Shown here: positions 1 through 6,098 of the stretch, one piece after another
Layout: every line of letters starts with the position of its first letter
How positions within the stretch are numbered: position 1 is the stretch's first letter
Source of the DNA: DASXTW01 sp046726275
Lineage (GTDB): Bacteria; Actinomycetota; UBA4738
Assembly (NCBI GenBank): GCA_046726275.1
Contig: JBKPAF010000026.1
Coordinates: 1-13,966, forward strand
DNA: 13,966 nucleotides
Reading direction: 5' to 3'
Program-made: the position numbers and the translations under genes
The notes under the pieces: model-generated
Databases searched by the model: none
Seen by the model: only the letters and a program-made list of their open reading frames with translations
Told to the model about the DNA's origin: nothing

Positions 1-1647
1 GTGCTGGTGTTCGTGTTCGGGGCAGTCGTCGCCGGCCTGATCCCAATCCTCCTGGCCGTGATGGCGATCGGCATCGCTCTCGGTGCCGCCGCCTTGTTCG
101 GCCTGGTCTTCGATCTGCCGTTCTTCATCGCCAACATCATCACGATGATCGGTCTCGCGGTCGGGATCGACTACTCGCTGTTTATCGTCTCCCGCTATCG
201 CGAAGAGCGTGTGAACGGCCTCGACAAGCTCGATGCGATCACCCACGCCGGTGCCACCGCGAGCAGGGCGGTGTTCTTCTCGGGCCTCACCGTCGTGGTG
301 GCTCTCATGGGAATGCTGCTGCTGCCGAACACGCTCTTCCGCAGCATCAGCCTGGGGGCGATCCTCGTGGTGATCATCGCGGTCGCTGCCTCCCTGACGC
401 TGCTCCCCGCCGTGCTGGCATTGATGGGCGACAGGGTCGATGCGCTGCGGATCCACGGGAGGAGGCGGATCACCCGGCCAGGGCGGAGCCGCCTCTGGGA
501 CCGGATCACCGGTACCGTCATGCGTAGACCCGTCGTCAGCCTTGTGCTGGCCACGGGCATCCTAGTGCTGGCGGCGCTCCCCTATTTCAGCATCAACGAA
601 GGATTCTCGGGCGTCAGCACGCTGCCCCAGGAGGCGGAGTCCAAACAGGCGTTCCTCATCCTGGAACGCGACTTCTCCGGGGGGCTCGGCTCACCGGTGG
701 AGATCGTTGTCGATGGAGAGATCACCCCGTCGGTGACCAACTCCATCGAAGACCTACAAGCCGAGTTGGCGGCTGATCCATCGTTCGGGCCATCCACGGT
801 CGAGGTGAATGAAGCCGGCAACCTGGCAGTGGTGTCTGCACCCCTGTCCGGCGATATCGCCGGCAACGATGCGCTGGATGCGATCGGTGAGCTCCGCGCC
901 GAGTTGGTTCCTCAATCCTTCCATGACGTGCCCGTCGAGGTCCTTGTCGGAGGCGACACCGCGTACAACGTCGACTACCTCCACCAGACGACGCTGTACA
1001 CCCCGATCGTGTTCCTGTTTGTGCTCGGGCTGTCCTTCGTCCTGTTGACGGTGGCGTTCCGCTCGCTGGTCATCCCCTTGAAAGCGATCGCCATGAACGT
1101 TCTGTCGGTGGGAGCGGCCTTCGGGCTGGTCGTCCTATTCTTCCAACGCGGGGTCGGCCCCGAGTTCTTCAAGGACATCGCAGGCTGGCTCGGCTTCGGC
1201 CAAGTCGAAGCGATCGAGGCAGGGCTGCCGCTGTTCATCTTCACCATCCTGTTCGGGCTCTCGATGGACTACCACGTCTTCCTGCTCTCCAGGATCCGCG
1301 AGCGGTTCGATCACACCAGAGACAACGCCGAGTCCGTCGCCTACGGGCTGCGCACCACCGGCTCCCTGATCACCGGAGCAGCAGCCATCATGGTGGCGGT
1401 CTTCGGTGGCTTTGCCGCCGGTGCGCTGGTCGGGCTGCAACAGATGGGGTTCGGGCTGGCGGTCGCCGTAGCGCTCGACGCCACCATCGTCCGATCGGTC
1501 CTGGTTCCCGCCACGATGAAGCTCCTCGGCAACCGCAACTGGTATCTGCCGTCATGGCTCGAGTGGCTGCCGAAGATCAACATCGAAGGACTTGCAACGC
1601 CCGAGGTCGTTGTCGAGCCCGAGCGAGAGCTCGTTCCAGCCTGCTGA
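1..1647 (+). CDS. MMPL/RND-family transporter, C-terminal part (5' end outside window)
   Basis: This is a membrane exporter of the MMPL (RND superfamily) type; such proteins move lipids or hydrophobic compounds using the proton gradient. The visible 548 residues begin inside a membrane helix, so about 190 N-terminal residues (first helix and first periplasmic domain) lie left of the window. The GTG at base 1 is not a credible start. Residues about 1-145 form a helix bundle containing GLAVGIDYSLFIVSRYREE. A soluble domain spans about 200-330, and a second bundle at about 335-510 contains GLSMDYHVFLLSRIRE. The two Asp-Tyr pairs, D57-Y58 and D423-Y424, match the proton-relay pairs known from MmpL3. 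This places it in the MMPL family with confidence, but the substrate cannot be read from the sequence. The downstream aldo/keto reductase starts about 25 nt after the stop and may be co-transcribed. Confidence 0.93.
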   Translation: MLVFVFGAVVAGLIPILLAVMAIGIALGAAALFGLVFDLPFFIANIITMIGLAVGIDYSLFIVSRYREERVNGLDKLDAITHAGATASRAVFFSGLTVVVALMGMLLLPNTLFRSISLGAILVVIIAVAASLTLLPAVLALMGDRVDALRIHGRRRITRPGRSRLWDRITGTVMRRPVVSLVLATGILVLAALPYFSINEGFSGVSTLPQEAESKQAFLILERDFSGGLGSPVEIVVDGEITPSVTNSIEDLQAELAADPSFGPSTVEVNEAGNLAVVSAPLSGDIAGNDALDAIGELRAELVPQSFHDVPVEVLVGGDTAYNVDYLHQTTLYTPIVFLFVLGLSFVLLTVAFRSLVIPLKAIAMNVLSVGAAFGLVVLFFQRGVGPEFFKDIAGWLGFGQVEAIEAGLPLFIFTILFGLSMDYHVFLLSRIRERFDHTRDNAESVAYGLRTTGSLITGAAAIMVAVFGGFAAGALVGLQQMGFGLAVAVALDATIVRSVLVPATMKLLGNRNWYLPSWLEWLPKINIEGLATPEVVVEPERELVPAC

Positions 1648-1672
1648 CCCGGACGTCTACCGAAGGGTCACG

Positions 1673-2563
1673 TTGGTCACTCAGCGGAGGTACGCTTTCG
1701 ACCTGATCACAAAGGCGCCATTCGGGGGAACTGGCCAACAGAGCACGCGCACGATCTTCGGTGCAGCGGCGCTCAGCCACGTTTCGCACGCAGACGCAGA
1801 GGGGACGCTGGACTTGCTTCTCGAGCACGGCGTGAATCACATCGACACGGCCGCCTCATACGGTGACTCCGAGCTGCGGATCGCGCCGTGGCTCAGGCAA
1901 AACCCGAAGGCGTTCTTCCTGGCTACCAAGACGGGCGCGCGCAATTACAAGAGCGCGAAGAAGGAGCTCCACCGGTCGCTCGATCGGTTGGGCGTCGACC
2001 ACATCGACCTGCTGCAGTTGCACAACCTGGGCGACGTCATCGAGTGGGAGTTCGCTCTGCGCGAGGGTGGAGCGTTGGAGGCAGCGGTCGAAGCGCGCGA
2101 GGAAGGTCTCATTCGGTTCATCGGCATCACCGGGCACGGGCTCTCGATCGCAGCCATGCACATGCGCTCGCTCGCGCGCTTCCCCTTCGACTCGGTGCTC
2201 CTCCCTTACAACTTCAGGCAGATGCAGGACGAACGCTACGCTGCCGAGTTCGAGGCACTGGCCGCGATATGCGCGGAGCGCGGCGTCGCCATGCAGACCA
2301 TCAAGTCGATCGCGCTCGCGCCCTGGGACGGTCGTCCGCAGACGGCGTCGACCTGGTATGAGCCGCTCACCGATCAGGCTGACATCCACCTCGCGGTGCA
2401 GTGGGTGCTCGGCCGTGAGGGCGTCTTCCTCAACACTGTCGGCGACGTCAGGCTGTTGCCTCGCGTGCTGGCGGCGGCCGAGGAATTCTCCGGGGAACGC
2501 CCAAGCGACGAACGCATGCACGAGCTCGTGCTGCGTCGCTCTATGACGCCGCTCTTCGTCTAG
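1673..2563 (+). CDS. aldo/keto reductase family protein
   Basis: NAD(P)H-dependent aldo/keto reductase with a TIM-barrel fold, 297 aa, probably cytosolic. All four catalytic positions of the family are visible. Asp58 and Tyr63 lie in HIDTAASYGDSE, Lys86 in FLATKTG and His117 in LLQLHNLG. The start chosen is TTG at 1673, which has GAAGGG 5 nt upstream. An upstream TTG at 1592 is also in frame, but it would overlap the MMPL gene by 56 nt and add residues with no family resemblance. No ATG or GTG occurs in frame before the conserved region. The substrate is unknown. It lies 25 nt behind the MMPL gene on the same strand, so one transcript is plausible. The gene is followed by a convergent TfoX-domain gene. 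Confidence 0.88.
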   Translation: MVTQRRYAFDLITKAPFGGTGQQSTRTIFGAAALSHVSHADAEGTLDLLLEHGVNHIDTAASYGDSELRIAPWLRQNPKAFFLATKTGARNYKSAKKELHRSLDRLGVDHIDLLQLHNLGDVIEWEFALREGGALEAAVEAREEGLIRFIGITGHGLSIAAMHMRSLARFPFDSVLLPYNFRQMQDERYAAEFEALAAICAERGVAMQTIKSIALAPWDGRPQTASTWYEPLTDQADIHLAVQWVLGREGVFLNTVGDVRLLPRVLAAAEEFSGERPSDERMHELVLRRSMTPLFV

Positions 2564-2620
2564 CGGTGATAGGGAAACGTGGTGTGGGATGGATTGGCGA
2601 AGATCCACAGAGCCCACGTC

Positions 2621-2630
2621 AAAGGAGGAA
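2621..2630 (+). promoter_or_regulatory. orphan Shine-Dalgarno sequence
   Basis: AAAGGAGGAA is a near-perfect anti-16S match on the plus strand. No ATG, GTG or TTG lies 4-12 nt downstream, and no plus-strand gene follows. It sits in the 75-bp gap between the aldo/keto reductase and the convergent tfoX-like gene. It may be what is left of the 5' end of a lost plus-strand gene (see the VOC remnant at 3002-3139). Chance is also possible for such a short site. Confidence 0.35.
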
Positions 2631-2638
2631 AGGTCGGT

Positions 2639-2974
2639 CTATCGCTTCCGGGGAAGCGATCGGGCGAACGTCGCGCCGAGCCCGACCCACCTCGCCAGCT
2701 GCCGTTTGGTGCGGACATCGTCTGGGTCTACTCGTAGCCATCCCTGCATTTGCCTGCCGCGCATCTCCATGAGGCGAGCATTCGTCGTGGCGACGAGCCT
2801 GTCTGACTGCGTTGGGTCGACCCGTACCAACATTCCACCTTTGCTGCTTGCTGCCACGGCCATGTTCCCCCCGATGAGAAAGGCAAGCCCTCCGAACATC
2901 TTCTTCTCGGTCAGTCCGGATTCGCCGCCGAGCACTTCGCGTATGCGATCCGCGAGTTCCTCGTCGTAGGCCAT
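2639..2974 (-). CDS. TfoX N-terminal domain protein
   Basis: A 111-aa single-domain protein of the TfoX N-terminal family. The hallmark is the stretch EKKMFGGLAFLIGGNMAV at residues 23-40, after an N-terminal MAYDEELADRIRE helix. In gamma-proteobacteria the domain is part of the competence regulator TfoX/Sxy. Stand-alone copies in actinobacteria are common and have no settled function. The C-terminal TfoX domain is absent. The start is the ATG at 2974, because the conserved family N-terminus begins there. A longer frame to 3064 only reads antisense through a VOC remnant. No clear ribosome-binding site precedes the ATG. The gene lies in inverse orientation between an orphan ribosome-binding site and a truncated VOC gene, as if it had replaced the front of that gene. 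Confidence 0.85.
   Translation of the reverse strand: MAYDEELADRIREVLGGESGLTEKKMFGGLAFLIGGNMAVAASSKGGMLVRVDPTQSDRLVATTNARLMEMRGRQMQGWLRVDPDDVRTKRQLARWVGLGATFARSLPRKR
2641..2660 (-). terminator. possible hairpin at the end of the TfoX-domain gene
   Basis: ATCGCTTCC and GGAAGCGAT form a perfect 9-bp inverted repeat separated by 2 nt. It covers the last codons of the minus-strand TfoX-domain gene, with the stop codon overlapping its edge. There is no immediate T-run on either strand, though the minus strand has a pyrimidine-rich stretch about 10 nt further on. It could act as a bidirectional terminator between two convergent genes, or be coincidental coding sequence. Confidence 0.3.
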
Positions 2975-3001
2975 GACGGCGATCGTACATCCAGGAGGAG
3001 T

Positions 3002-3139
3002 GCGAAGGGTCTCGAGCTCGCTGCCACGATCGCCGCCGGCGGCCACCTGGTGACCGACGAGCACGCCCCCGAGTGGTGGACCCTGGCAGATGCCGAGGGA
3101 AATGAGGTCGACGTGGCCACGACGAGGGGCCGCGACTAG
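3002..3139 (+). pseudogene. 3' remnant of a VOC (glyoxalase-like) gene
   Basis: The plus frame ending in TAG at 3137-3139 reads KGLELAATIAAGGHLVTDEH, then residues including APEWWTLADAEGNEVDVATT and RGRD. This is the typical last third of an actinobacterial glyoxalase-like (VOC) domain, with the GGxLV and WWxLADAEGNE signatures and the GRD end. There is no ATG, GTG or TTG in frame between 2975 and the GTG at 3050, which lies inside the conserved part. No N-terminal VOC half is found upstream, where the tfoX-like gene lies on the other strand. I read this as a 5'-deleted gene. Recognition rests on family pattern memory, not on a database search. Confidence 0.65.
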
Positions 3140-3172
3140 AGCGGGGGAGCCAACGAGCGGACGGCGACCCGA

Positions 3173-3544
3173 CTACGTCGCCGGCATCGGCGAGGCCAGC
3201 TGGAAGTAGTTCCCGTCGGGATCCTCGAACGTCGCGATCCACATCTCCGGAGCGTCGTCGCCCCCTGGCTGGTACGGCTCCTGATGAACGGCGGCACCCA
3301 GGCCCTTGATCCGGTCGAACTCGCCCTTCACGTCCGGCGTCTCGAAGTTCAGGATGATCCGTCCGGGCATCTCGTTCCGTCCCTTGACCTCCGAGTGCTC
3401 ACCGATCATCAGCCACGAGCTGCCGGCCTGCCAGCCCACGTACGCGCTGTCTTCCCACGCCGGCTTGCCGAGCACTTTGGTGTAGAACTCGCTCAAAGAC
3501 TTGGGGTCGTCCGAGCCGATCATGACGGTGTTGAGGGTCAGCAT
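3173..3544 (-). CDS. VOC family protein (glyoxalase/bleomycin-resistance fold)
   Basis: A 123-aa single VOC module. It opens with TLNTVMIGSDDPKSLSEFYT and ends with the characteristic FEDPDGNYFQL strand at residues 107-116. VOC proteins use paired beta-alpha-beta-beta-beta units, often binding a metal. In the metal-binding strand the usual Glu is Gln115 (GNYFQL), so classical metal-dependent glyoxalase I chemistry is doubtful. The ATG at 3544 has an excellent AAAGGAG ribosome-binding site 6-7 nt upstream. The gene is downstream of tRNA-Val on the same strand, with a long inverted repeat between them. It converges on the VOC remnant ending at 3139, but the two are different subfamilies and so not a recent duplication. 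Substrate unknown. Confidence 0.87.
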   Translation of the reverse strand: MLTLNTVMIGSDDPKSLSEFYTKVLGKPAWEDSAYVGWQAGSSWLMIGEHSEVKGRNEMPGRIILNFETPDVKGEFDRIKGLGAAVHQEPYQPGGDDAPEMWIATFEDPDGNYFQLASPMPAT

Positions 3545-3576
3545 CCTGGTCTCCTTTCCAGGCCGATGGCTCCTGT

Positions 3577-3638
3577 CGGTTCCAGTTCCTTACCTTACCG
3601 CTTCAGCCGACGCCCTCCCGCACTGGGGTAAGGAACCG
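3577..3638 (-). repeat. inverted repeat with two competing pairings between tRNA-Val and VOC gene
   Basis: GTTCCTTACC at 3585-3594 is perfectly complementary to GGTAAGGAAC at 3627-3636 (10 bp). CGGTTCC at 3577-3583 is perfectly complementary to GGAACCG at 3632-3638 (7 bp). Both left arms compete for the same right-arm bases, so only one hairpin can form at a time. On the minus strand this lies in the trailer of tRNA-Val and the leader of the VOC gene. It may be a processing or termination structure. No function is demonstrated, and there is no T-run. Confidence 0.4.
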
Positions 3639-3651
3639 CCTCCTCCCTCAG

Positions 3652-3723
3652 TGGGCGCTGGTGGTTTCGAACCACCGACCTCCGCCTTGTAAGGGCGGCG
3701 CTCTACCGCTGAGCTAAGCGCCC
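3652..3723 (-). tRNA. tRNA-Val (anticodon TAC)
   Basis: A complete 72-nt cloverleaf is on the minus strand. The acceptor is GGGCGCT paired with AGCGCCC, followed by discriminator A. The D-arm is GCTC-AGCGGTA-GAGC. The anticodon arm is CCGCC-CTTACAA-GGCGG, giving anticodon TAC, which reads GTA and related valine codons. The variable loop is 5 nt (AGGTC). The T-arm is GGTGG-TTCGAAA-CCACC. The CCA end is not encoded. The 5' end lies only 4 nt after the stop codon of the upstream zinc-ribbon gene, and no separate promoter is obvious in between. It may therefore be cut out of a shared transcript. I found no second copy of its 3' end in the window, so there is no sign of an attachment-site duplication. 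Confidence 0.96.
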
Positions 3724-3727
3724 GGTA

Positions 3728-4006
3728 TCACTCGACGAGCGGTTCCTCCCTGGCCAGCGTCCCAGCGACCAGGCCGCACTGCCGGCACACGACCTCCCCG
3801 ATCATCGCCGACAGTCGCGTACTTCCACAGCGTTCACAACGATCGAGGGTCTGCATCCAGTCGGCCCGCTCGACCTGGCACTGGGGACACACAAGAACCT
3901 GGCGACCATCCGAAACCCCCCTGCTCCACGGCCGCTCTTTCTTGTCCGGGTCGTACGTCGGGCGGCCGCACAGCATGCATCGGGTTCCTGCTGGGGCCTC
4001 ACTCAC
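3728..4006 (-). CDS. small four-CXXC zinc-ribbon protein, function unknown
   Basis: A 92-aa protein with four CXXC knuckles in order: RCMLCGRP, VCPQCQ, RCERCGS and VCRQCG. The last one reads like a TFIIB/rubredoxin-type zinc ribbon (GEVVCRQCGLV). Eight cysteines suggest two zinc sites, probably knuckles 1+2 and 3+4. A charged linker with DPDKKERPWSRG lies between the first two knuckles. There is no membrane segment or signal peptide, so it is probably cytosolic, perhaps a nucleic-acid-binding or adaptor protein (inference). The start is taken as GTG at 4006; ATG at 4030 is the alternative (100 aa). The GTG is favoured because a TATATA box at 4017-4022 would place the transcript start close to it and beyond the ATG. 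The reading frame stays open to 4522, but that part is antisense to the crotonase. I recognise the style from actinobacteria but know no function. Confidence 0.75.
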   Translation of the reverse strand: MSEAPAGTRCMLCGRPTYDPDKKERPWSRGVSDGRQVLVCPQCQVERADWMQTLDRCERCGSTRLSAMIGEVVCRQCGLVAGTLAREEPLVE

Positions 4007-4016
4007 TCCTCGATGG

Positions 4017-4022
4017 TATATA
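4017..4022. promoter_or_regulatory. palindromic TATATA, possible shared -10 box of divergent genes
   Basis: TATATA is the only AT-rich hexamer in the 48-bp gap between the zinc-ribbon GTG (4006, minus) and the crotonase GTG (4055, plus). It reads the same on both strands. A start about 7 nt downstream would give a nearly leaderless zinc-ribbon mRNA on the minus strand. On the plus strand it would give a leader of about 26 nt for the crotonase, carrying its GAGAGGA ribosome-binding site. No good -35 box is seen in either direction. Confidence 0.4.
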
Positions 4023-4054
4023 GGTTCCATCGGGTCGTCCGACGAGAGGATCTC

Positions 4055-4834
4055 GTGAGCAGCTTCGAAACGATCCGCTACGAGGTCGAAGATGGCCTGG
4101 CACGCATCACGCTGGCCCGGCCGGAGAAACGCAACGCGGTGAGCCACGCCATGTTCACCGAGCTGGGCCACGCTACAGAGCAAGCGGCCACCGACCCTCA
4201 CGCCCGCGCCGTCCTCGTCGCCGGCGAGGGTCCCTCCTTCTGCGCCGGCATCGATCTTTCCCTCCTCGGCGAGCTGGGCTCCCTGGCTGCTCGGGCCACG
4301 GAGGACGAAGGGGGCTTTCGCGCCTTCGTGCACATGGCCCAGCGACCCTTCCGGACCCTCGCCCGCATGTCCAAGCCAACCGTGGCCGCCGTTCAGGGGC
4401 ACGCGGTCGGAGCCGGACTTCAGCTCGCCCTGGCCTGCGACCTGCGCGTAGCTGGGGCCGACGCCATGTTCGGCATGCTGGAGCCGAGGTACGGACTCAT
4501 CCCCGACCTCGGCGGCGCTCACCGGCTGGCTCGACTGGTCGGTCCATCCCGAGCCAAGGAGCTCGTCTGGTCCACCCGGGTCGTGGACGCTCAGGAGGCT
4601 CTTAGCATCGGGCTGGTCGACAGGCTGGTCGGATCAGAGGCTCTTCTGGTGGAAGCCACAGCGCTGGCCCGACAGGTCTCGCAGCACTCCCCCACGGCTG
4701 TCGCCCTGATCAAGGAGCTCATCGAAGGCGCCTCGGAGACGGCCCTGGACCGGGAATTCGAGCTCGAGGCGGAGGCCCAGGCCAGGGCGATCCGGACTGA
4801 TAGGGGCAGCCCGGCTAGAGGGTCGCTCCCCTGA
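4055..4834 (+). CDS. enoyl-CoA hydratase/isomerase (crotonase) family protein
   Basis: A 259-aa crotonase-fold enzyme acting on CoA thioesters, such as enoyl-CoA hydration or double-bond isomerisation. The first oxyanion-hole segment is SFCAGIDLSLL (residues 61-71). The second is AVGAGLQLALACD (117-129), followed by EPRYGLIPDLGGAHRL (143-158). The position of rat hydratase Glu144 is Gln123, while Glu164 is kept as Glu143. Asp151 aligns with the catalytic Asp204 of dienoyl-CoA isomerase. An isomerase-like activity is therefore as likely as hydration. GTG at 4055 is chosen for GAGAGGA 5 nt upstream and because the family N-terminus starts there. The C-terminus is odd. After AQARAIRT the usual DFREG-A-FLEKR-P-F helix is missing and is replaced by about 11 residues ending in the overlap with glcF. 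It may have been truncated by rearrangement. Confidence 0.9.
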   Translation: MSSFETIRYEVEDGLARITLARPEKRNAVSHAMFTELGHATEQAATDPHARAVLVAGEGPSFCAGIDLSLLGELGSLAARATEDEGGFRAFVHMAQRPFRTLARMSKPTVAAVQGHAVGAGLQLALACDLRVAGADAMFGMLEPRYGLIPDLGGAHRLARLVGPSRAKELVWSTRVVDAQEALSIGLVDRLVGSEALLVEATALARQVSQHSPTAVALIKELIEGASETALDREFELEAEAQARAIRTDRGSPARGSLP

Positions 4835-6098
4835 TCGACGCATCCAGGATCTGTATCGGGTGATAGACGGGCATCGGCCTGCCCATTTCCTCCAGATGGG
4901 CGGCAATCTGCAGCGTGCACCCAGGGTTGGCCGAGACGATGGCCTGGGCGCCGGTCGCGAGCAGGCTCTCGGCCTTGCGCCGGCCGAGGCGATGCGCCGC
5001 CTCCGGTTGGAGGATGTTGTAGATACCCGCAGAGCCACAGCACACTTCCCATTCGAGCGGCTCGAGTAGGTCGATGCCGGGAACCGCCTGCAGGAGAGCC
5101 CTCGGCTGGCTCCTGATCCCCTGGGCGTGGGCAAGGTGACAGGCGTCGTGATAGGCGACCCGCAAGGGCACGGGATGGCGCTCGGCAACAGGTCCGGCTC
5201 CGCCGAGCAGCTCGGTGACGTCCCTGACTCTCCCTGAGAACCGCCGGGCCCGATCCGCCCACGCGGGATCGTCGCTCAGAAGAGGGCCGTAGTCCTTCAT
5301 GGCGGAGCCACACCCGGCAGCGTTCACCGCGATCAGGTCGCACTCCTCGAACGCCGCGATCGTGGCTCTGGCCAGGTCGAGGGCCTCGGGCTCGTAGCCG
5401 CTGTGCAACTGGAGCGCCCCGCAGCAGCGGGGGAGCTTCGGCGCGTAGACCTCGAACCCCTCCGCGGTCAGCACGCGAACGGTCGCCGCGTTCACCTCGT
5501 GGAAGAAGGCTCGCTGCACGCACCCCTGGAGCAGGCCTACCCTTCCCCTTCCATCCCCCTTCGCCGGTGACCTCTCGGGGAGGTGGCGGACCGCATCGCG
5601 GAGGCGTACCGGCGGGACCAGTCGCTCGAGCGCCCTGAGGCGAGGGAAGCGAGCCAGCGCCCCGGCACGGGCCAGCCGCCGTGCCCCGAGCCGGCGGTAC
5701 GCCGCCGCGATCGGCACGATCGCCCGGAGTCGCCCCGGATGGGTGAAGGTTCCGAAGAGAAATCGTCGAAACGCCCGCTCGGCCAAGGGGCGACGAACAT
5801 TGCGTTCCACCTGAGGGCGGGTCGCCTCGATCAGCCGGTCGTACTGCACGCCCGAAGGGCACGCCGTCACACAGGCCATGCACCCCAGGCACCGATCGAA
5901 GTGCACGGCCATCCCCGGCATCTCGCTTCCTGCTTCGAGGCCGTGGCGCATGAGGACGATCCGACCACGGGGAGAATCCATCTCCTCCCCCCACAGGACG
6001 TACGTGGGGCAGGTGGGCAAACAGAACCCGCAATGCGTGCACGCATCGATCAACCCCGAGGCGGGGGGCCGGTCGGCATCGAACGCTCGGCGTCCCAT
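4815..6098 (-). CDS. glcF: glycolate oxidase iron-sulfur subunit GlcF
   Basis: The 427-aa electron-transfer subunit of the glycolate (2-hydroxyacid) oxidase complex. It has two ferredoxin-like [4Fe-4S] motifs: CTHCGFCLPTC with Cys20/23/26/30 and CLGCMACVTAC with Cys70/73/76/80. Two CCG-type modules follow, with Cys193, Cys225-Cys226-Gly and Cys263, then Cys320, Cys353-Cys354-Gly and Cys394. This is the expected order and full length for GlcF. The start is ATG at 6098, which shares one base with the glcE stop (TGATG) and has GGGAGG 7 nt upstream inside glcE, so translation is probably coupled. A longer frame to 6131 is only antisense-free overlap with glcE. The 3' end overlaps the tail of the convergent crotonase gene by 20 nt. 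Closely related Fe-S subunits serve lactate oxidases, so the substrate is an inference from the full glcDEF set. Confidence 0.93.
   Translation of the reverse strand: MGRRAFDADRPPASGLIDACTHCGFCLPTCPTYVLWGEEMDSPRGRIVLMRHGLEAGSEMPGMAVHFDRCLGCMACVTACPSGVQYDRLIEATRPQVERNVRRPLAERAFRRFLFGTFTHPGRLRAIVPIAAAYRRLGARRLARAGALARFPRLRALERLVPPVRLRDAVRHLPERSPAKGDGRGRVGLLQGCVQRAFFHEVNAATVRVLTAEGFEVYAPKLPRCCGALQLHSGYEPEALDLARATIAAFEECDLIAVNAAGCGSAMKDYGPLLSDDPAWADRARRFSGRVRDVTELLGGAGPVAERHPVPLRVAYHDACHLAHAQGIRSQPRALLQAVPGIDLLEPLEWEVCCGSAGIYNILQPEAAHRLGRRKAESLLATGAQAIVSANPGCTLQIAAHLEEMGRPMPVYHPIQILDASIRGATL

Noticed and set aside
1856..2617. 253-aa minus-strand open frame opposite the aldo/keto reductase
   Set aside because: The other strand has the full aldo/keto reductase catalytic tetrad; this frame has no recognisable domain.
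2656..2985. 7-bp direct repeat GCGATCG at 2656-2662 and 2979-2985 flanking the tfoX-like gene as a target-site duplication
   Set aside because: Too short and too common in GC-rich DNA (it contains the palindrome CGATCG), and the tfoX-like gene has no transposase or terminal inverted repeats.
3652..3723. tRNA-Val as attachment site of an integrated element
   Set aside because: No second copy of the tRNA 3' end, no integrase and no phage or plasmid genes are in the window.
4007..4522. Upstream extension of the zinc-ribbon frame to a 264-aa protein
   Set aside because: The extension is antisense to the conserved crotonase and has no cysteine pattern of its own; the compact zinc-ribbon part starts at 4006 or 4030.
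4591..6042. 483-aa minus-strand open frame offset from glcF
   Set aside because: Out-of-frame reading of glcF and the crotonase antisense; Arg/Pro/Gly-rich with no domain. The glcF frame has all expected cysteines.
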